Assembly: GCA_002362735.1 (NCBI GenBank)
Contig: DEUU01000315.1
Location: 1-6,489, forward strand
DNA length: 6,489 bases
Source of the DNA: Dehalococcoidia bacterium UBA3254
GTDB taxonomy: Bacteria; Chloroflexota; Dehalococcoidia; Dehalococcoidales; UBA3254
Direction: 5' to 3'
The translations under genes and the position numbers were made by a program. This document shows, piece by piece, positions 5,520 to 6,489 of the stretch. A model generated the notes under the pieces. The model saw only the letters and a list, made by a program, of their open reading frames with translations. It was not told the origin of the DNA and searched no databases. Numbering within the stretch: the first letter of the stretch is position 1; every line of letters starts with the position of its first letter.

Positions 5520-6489
5520 ATGTCAGTAGCCCTGGATAGCCTGAGAAAAAATAATGGCCGTTCGCAGGCAAAGCGCCAACACGGAGACCGGTATCGTCAG
5601 ATCGCGCTGGTGATCATCAAGTATCGGTTGGGACATTTAATTCATATTCTCGGTTTACAGCGTTTTATGCTTCTTCGCTGGATACCCAGTAATCCTTTTC
5701 ACAAGGAATCCCGATCAGAGCCCATTCGTGCCAGACTAGCAGTAGAAGAACTCGGGACGACATTTGTTAAAGTCGGCCAGATACTTTCTACCCGAACGGA
5801 CCTGTTGCCCCCCGAATTTACTTATGAATTATCTAAACTGCAAAATTCTCTGAAGCCAATCCCGGTCGAAGTAGTTGGTCAGGTGATTCAAGATGAATTG
5901 GGAAAACCGGCAAGCAGCATCTTTGCCAGTTTTGACTCCAAACCTCTCGGGGTTGCATCCATCGGTCAAGCACACTCCGCCACGTTACTAGACGGCACGG
6001 AGGTAGTAGTAAAAGTCCGAAAACCGGGTGTCGTCGAACAGGTTACAGAAGATGTTGAAATCTTGCATCAAATGGCAGTATCAGCCATGGATCGATGGCA
6101 GGGGCCGTCACAATATGATATTGCCGGTATCGTCGAAGAAATTGGCCAAACATTAATGGCAGAAATGGATTACCAGCACGAAAGCCGAAATGCAGAGTAT
6201 TTCGCAAAATTTTTCCAAAATGACTCAAGGGTCCATATTCCTCGAATTTTCCGTGAATACTCTACTTTCCGGGTGATCACACTTGAGCGCATGAGAGGCA
6301 TCCGGATTTCAGATTCTGACTCTTTGAACAAAGCCGGCATTGACCGACATGATTTAGCCAGAAGAAGCGCAGATATCTGGTTAAAAATGTTCTTCGAAGG
6401 GGAATATTTTCATGCGGATCCCCATCCAGGTAATCTTTTTATCGAGCCTGATGGAAATATCGGCTTGATTGATTTCGGCATGGTCGGGA
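5520..6489 (+). CDS. ABC1/UbiB-family atypical protein kinase, 3' end cut by window
   Basis: The frame is open from ATG 5520 to the window end, giving 323 residues with no stop. It follows the ABC1/UbiB/AarF pattern: ELGTTFVKVGQILSTRTDLLPPE (77-99) with the family-specific KxGQ (K84-Q87), the Ala-rich nucleotide loop GVASIGQAH (144-152), the VVVKVRKPG lysine (K165), the acidic helix with EMDYQHESRN (215-224), the catalytic HADPHPGN (298-305) and the DFG motif (318-320). Relatives are membrane-associated ATPases that support isoprenoid-quinone synthesis and lipid handling; full members are about 450-560 residues and usually end in two membrane helices, here beyond the edge. The start is set by an in-frame TAA at 5487 and the absence of another ATG between them. 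No good Shine-Dalgarno precedes it. It is divergent from the PlsY-like gene. Confidence 0.93.
   Translation, partial: MSVALDSLRKNNGRSQAKRQHGDRYRQIALVIIKYRLGHLIHILGLQRFMLLRWIPSNPFHKESRSEPIRARLAVEELGTTFVKVGQILSTRTDLLPPEFTYELSKLQNSLKPIPVEVVGQVIQDELGKPASSIFASFDSKPLGVASIGQAHSATLLDGTEVVVKVRKPGVVEQVTEDVEILHQMAVSAMDRWQGPSQYDIAGIVEEIGQTLMAEMDYQHESRNAEYFAKFFQNDSRVHIPRIFREYSTFRVITLERMRGIRISDSDSLNKAGIDRHDLARRSADIWLKMFFEGEYFHADPHPGNLFIEPDGNIGLIDFGMVG

Noticed and set aside
6043..6228. Minus-strand 61-codon open frame
   Set aside because: It lies wholly antisense to the UbiB-family kinase, whose motifs continue through it.
1..6489. CRISPR array, tRNA/rRNA, insertion sequence or defence-system genes
   Set aside because: No spaced direct repeats, cloverleaf or rRNA-like stretch, transposase or terminal repeats were seen; intergenic space is short and the genes are housekeeping-like families.

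Overview
The window looks like an ordinary bacterial chromosome segment of moderate G+C. It holds eight protein genes, two of them cut by the window edges, and no RNA genes, insertion sequences or CRISPR. The best taxonomic guess is Chloroflexota, perhaps Dehalococcoidia. That rests on the style of the proteins (a head-GIN protein with repeated GAS turns, a dephospho-CoA-kinase-like kinase beside a dCMP deaminase, a divergent PlsY-like protein) and is an impression from memory, not a search result.

Layout. Bases 1-534 are the C-terminal half of a MoxR-family AAA+ ATPase. An MFS permease follows directly on the same strand; its start is unclear because no ATG, GTG or TTG lies in frame upstream of 616, although the protein clearly extends further. 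Its stop lies 3 bases from the stop of a convergent gene (1804-2502, minus) for a head-GIN/DUF2807 protein of eight roughly 20-residue repeats. A 183-bp divergent intergenic region carries a good sigma70-type promoter for the plus-strand genes. A co-directional trio follows: a P-loop nucleotide-kinase-like protein (2686-3237), a dCMP/CMP deaminase (3257-3739) and a diacylglycerol-kinase-family lipid kinase (3760-4674). Convergent to the trio is a PlsY-like membrane acyltransferase (4693-5262, minus) whose active-site motifs are strikingly eroded. A 257-bp divergent intergenic region with several dyads separates it from an ABC1/UbiB-family atypical kinase (5520 to the window end), which runs off the edge.

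How the genes may work together. The kinase-like protein and the deaminase probably form a small nucleotide-metabolism unit (dCMP to dUMP, plus phosphorylation or sensing of an unknown substrate). The lipid kinase and PlsY-like protein both belong to families that make or recycle phosphatidic-acid-type lipids, and they sit tail to tail. No new defence or mobile system is visible. The points most worth a second look are the PlsY-like protein without its catalytic signature, the unresolved MFS start, the GAS-repeat protein without a signal peptide, and the operator-like dyads between 5263 and 5519.
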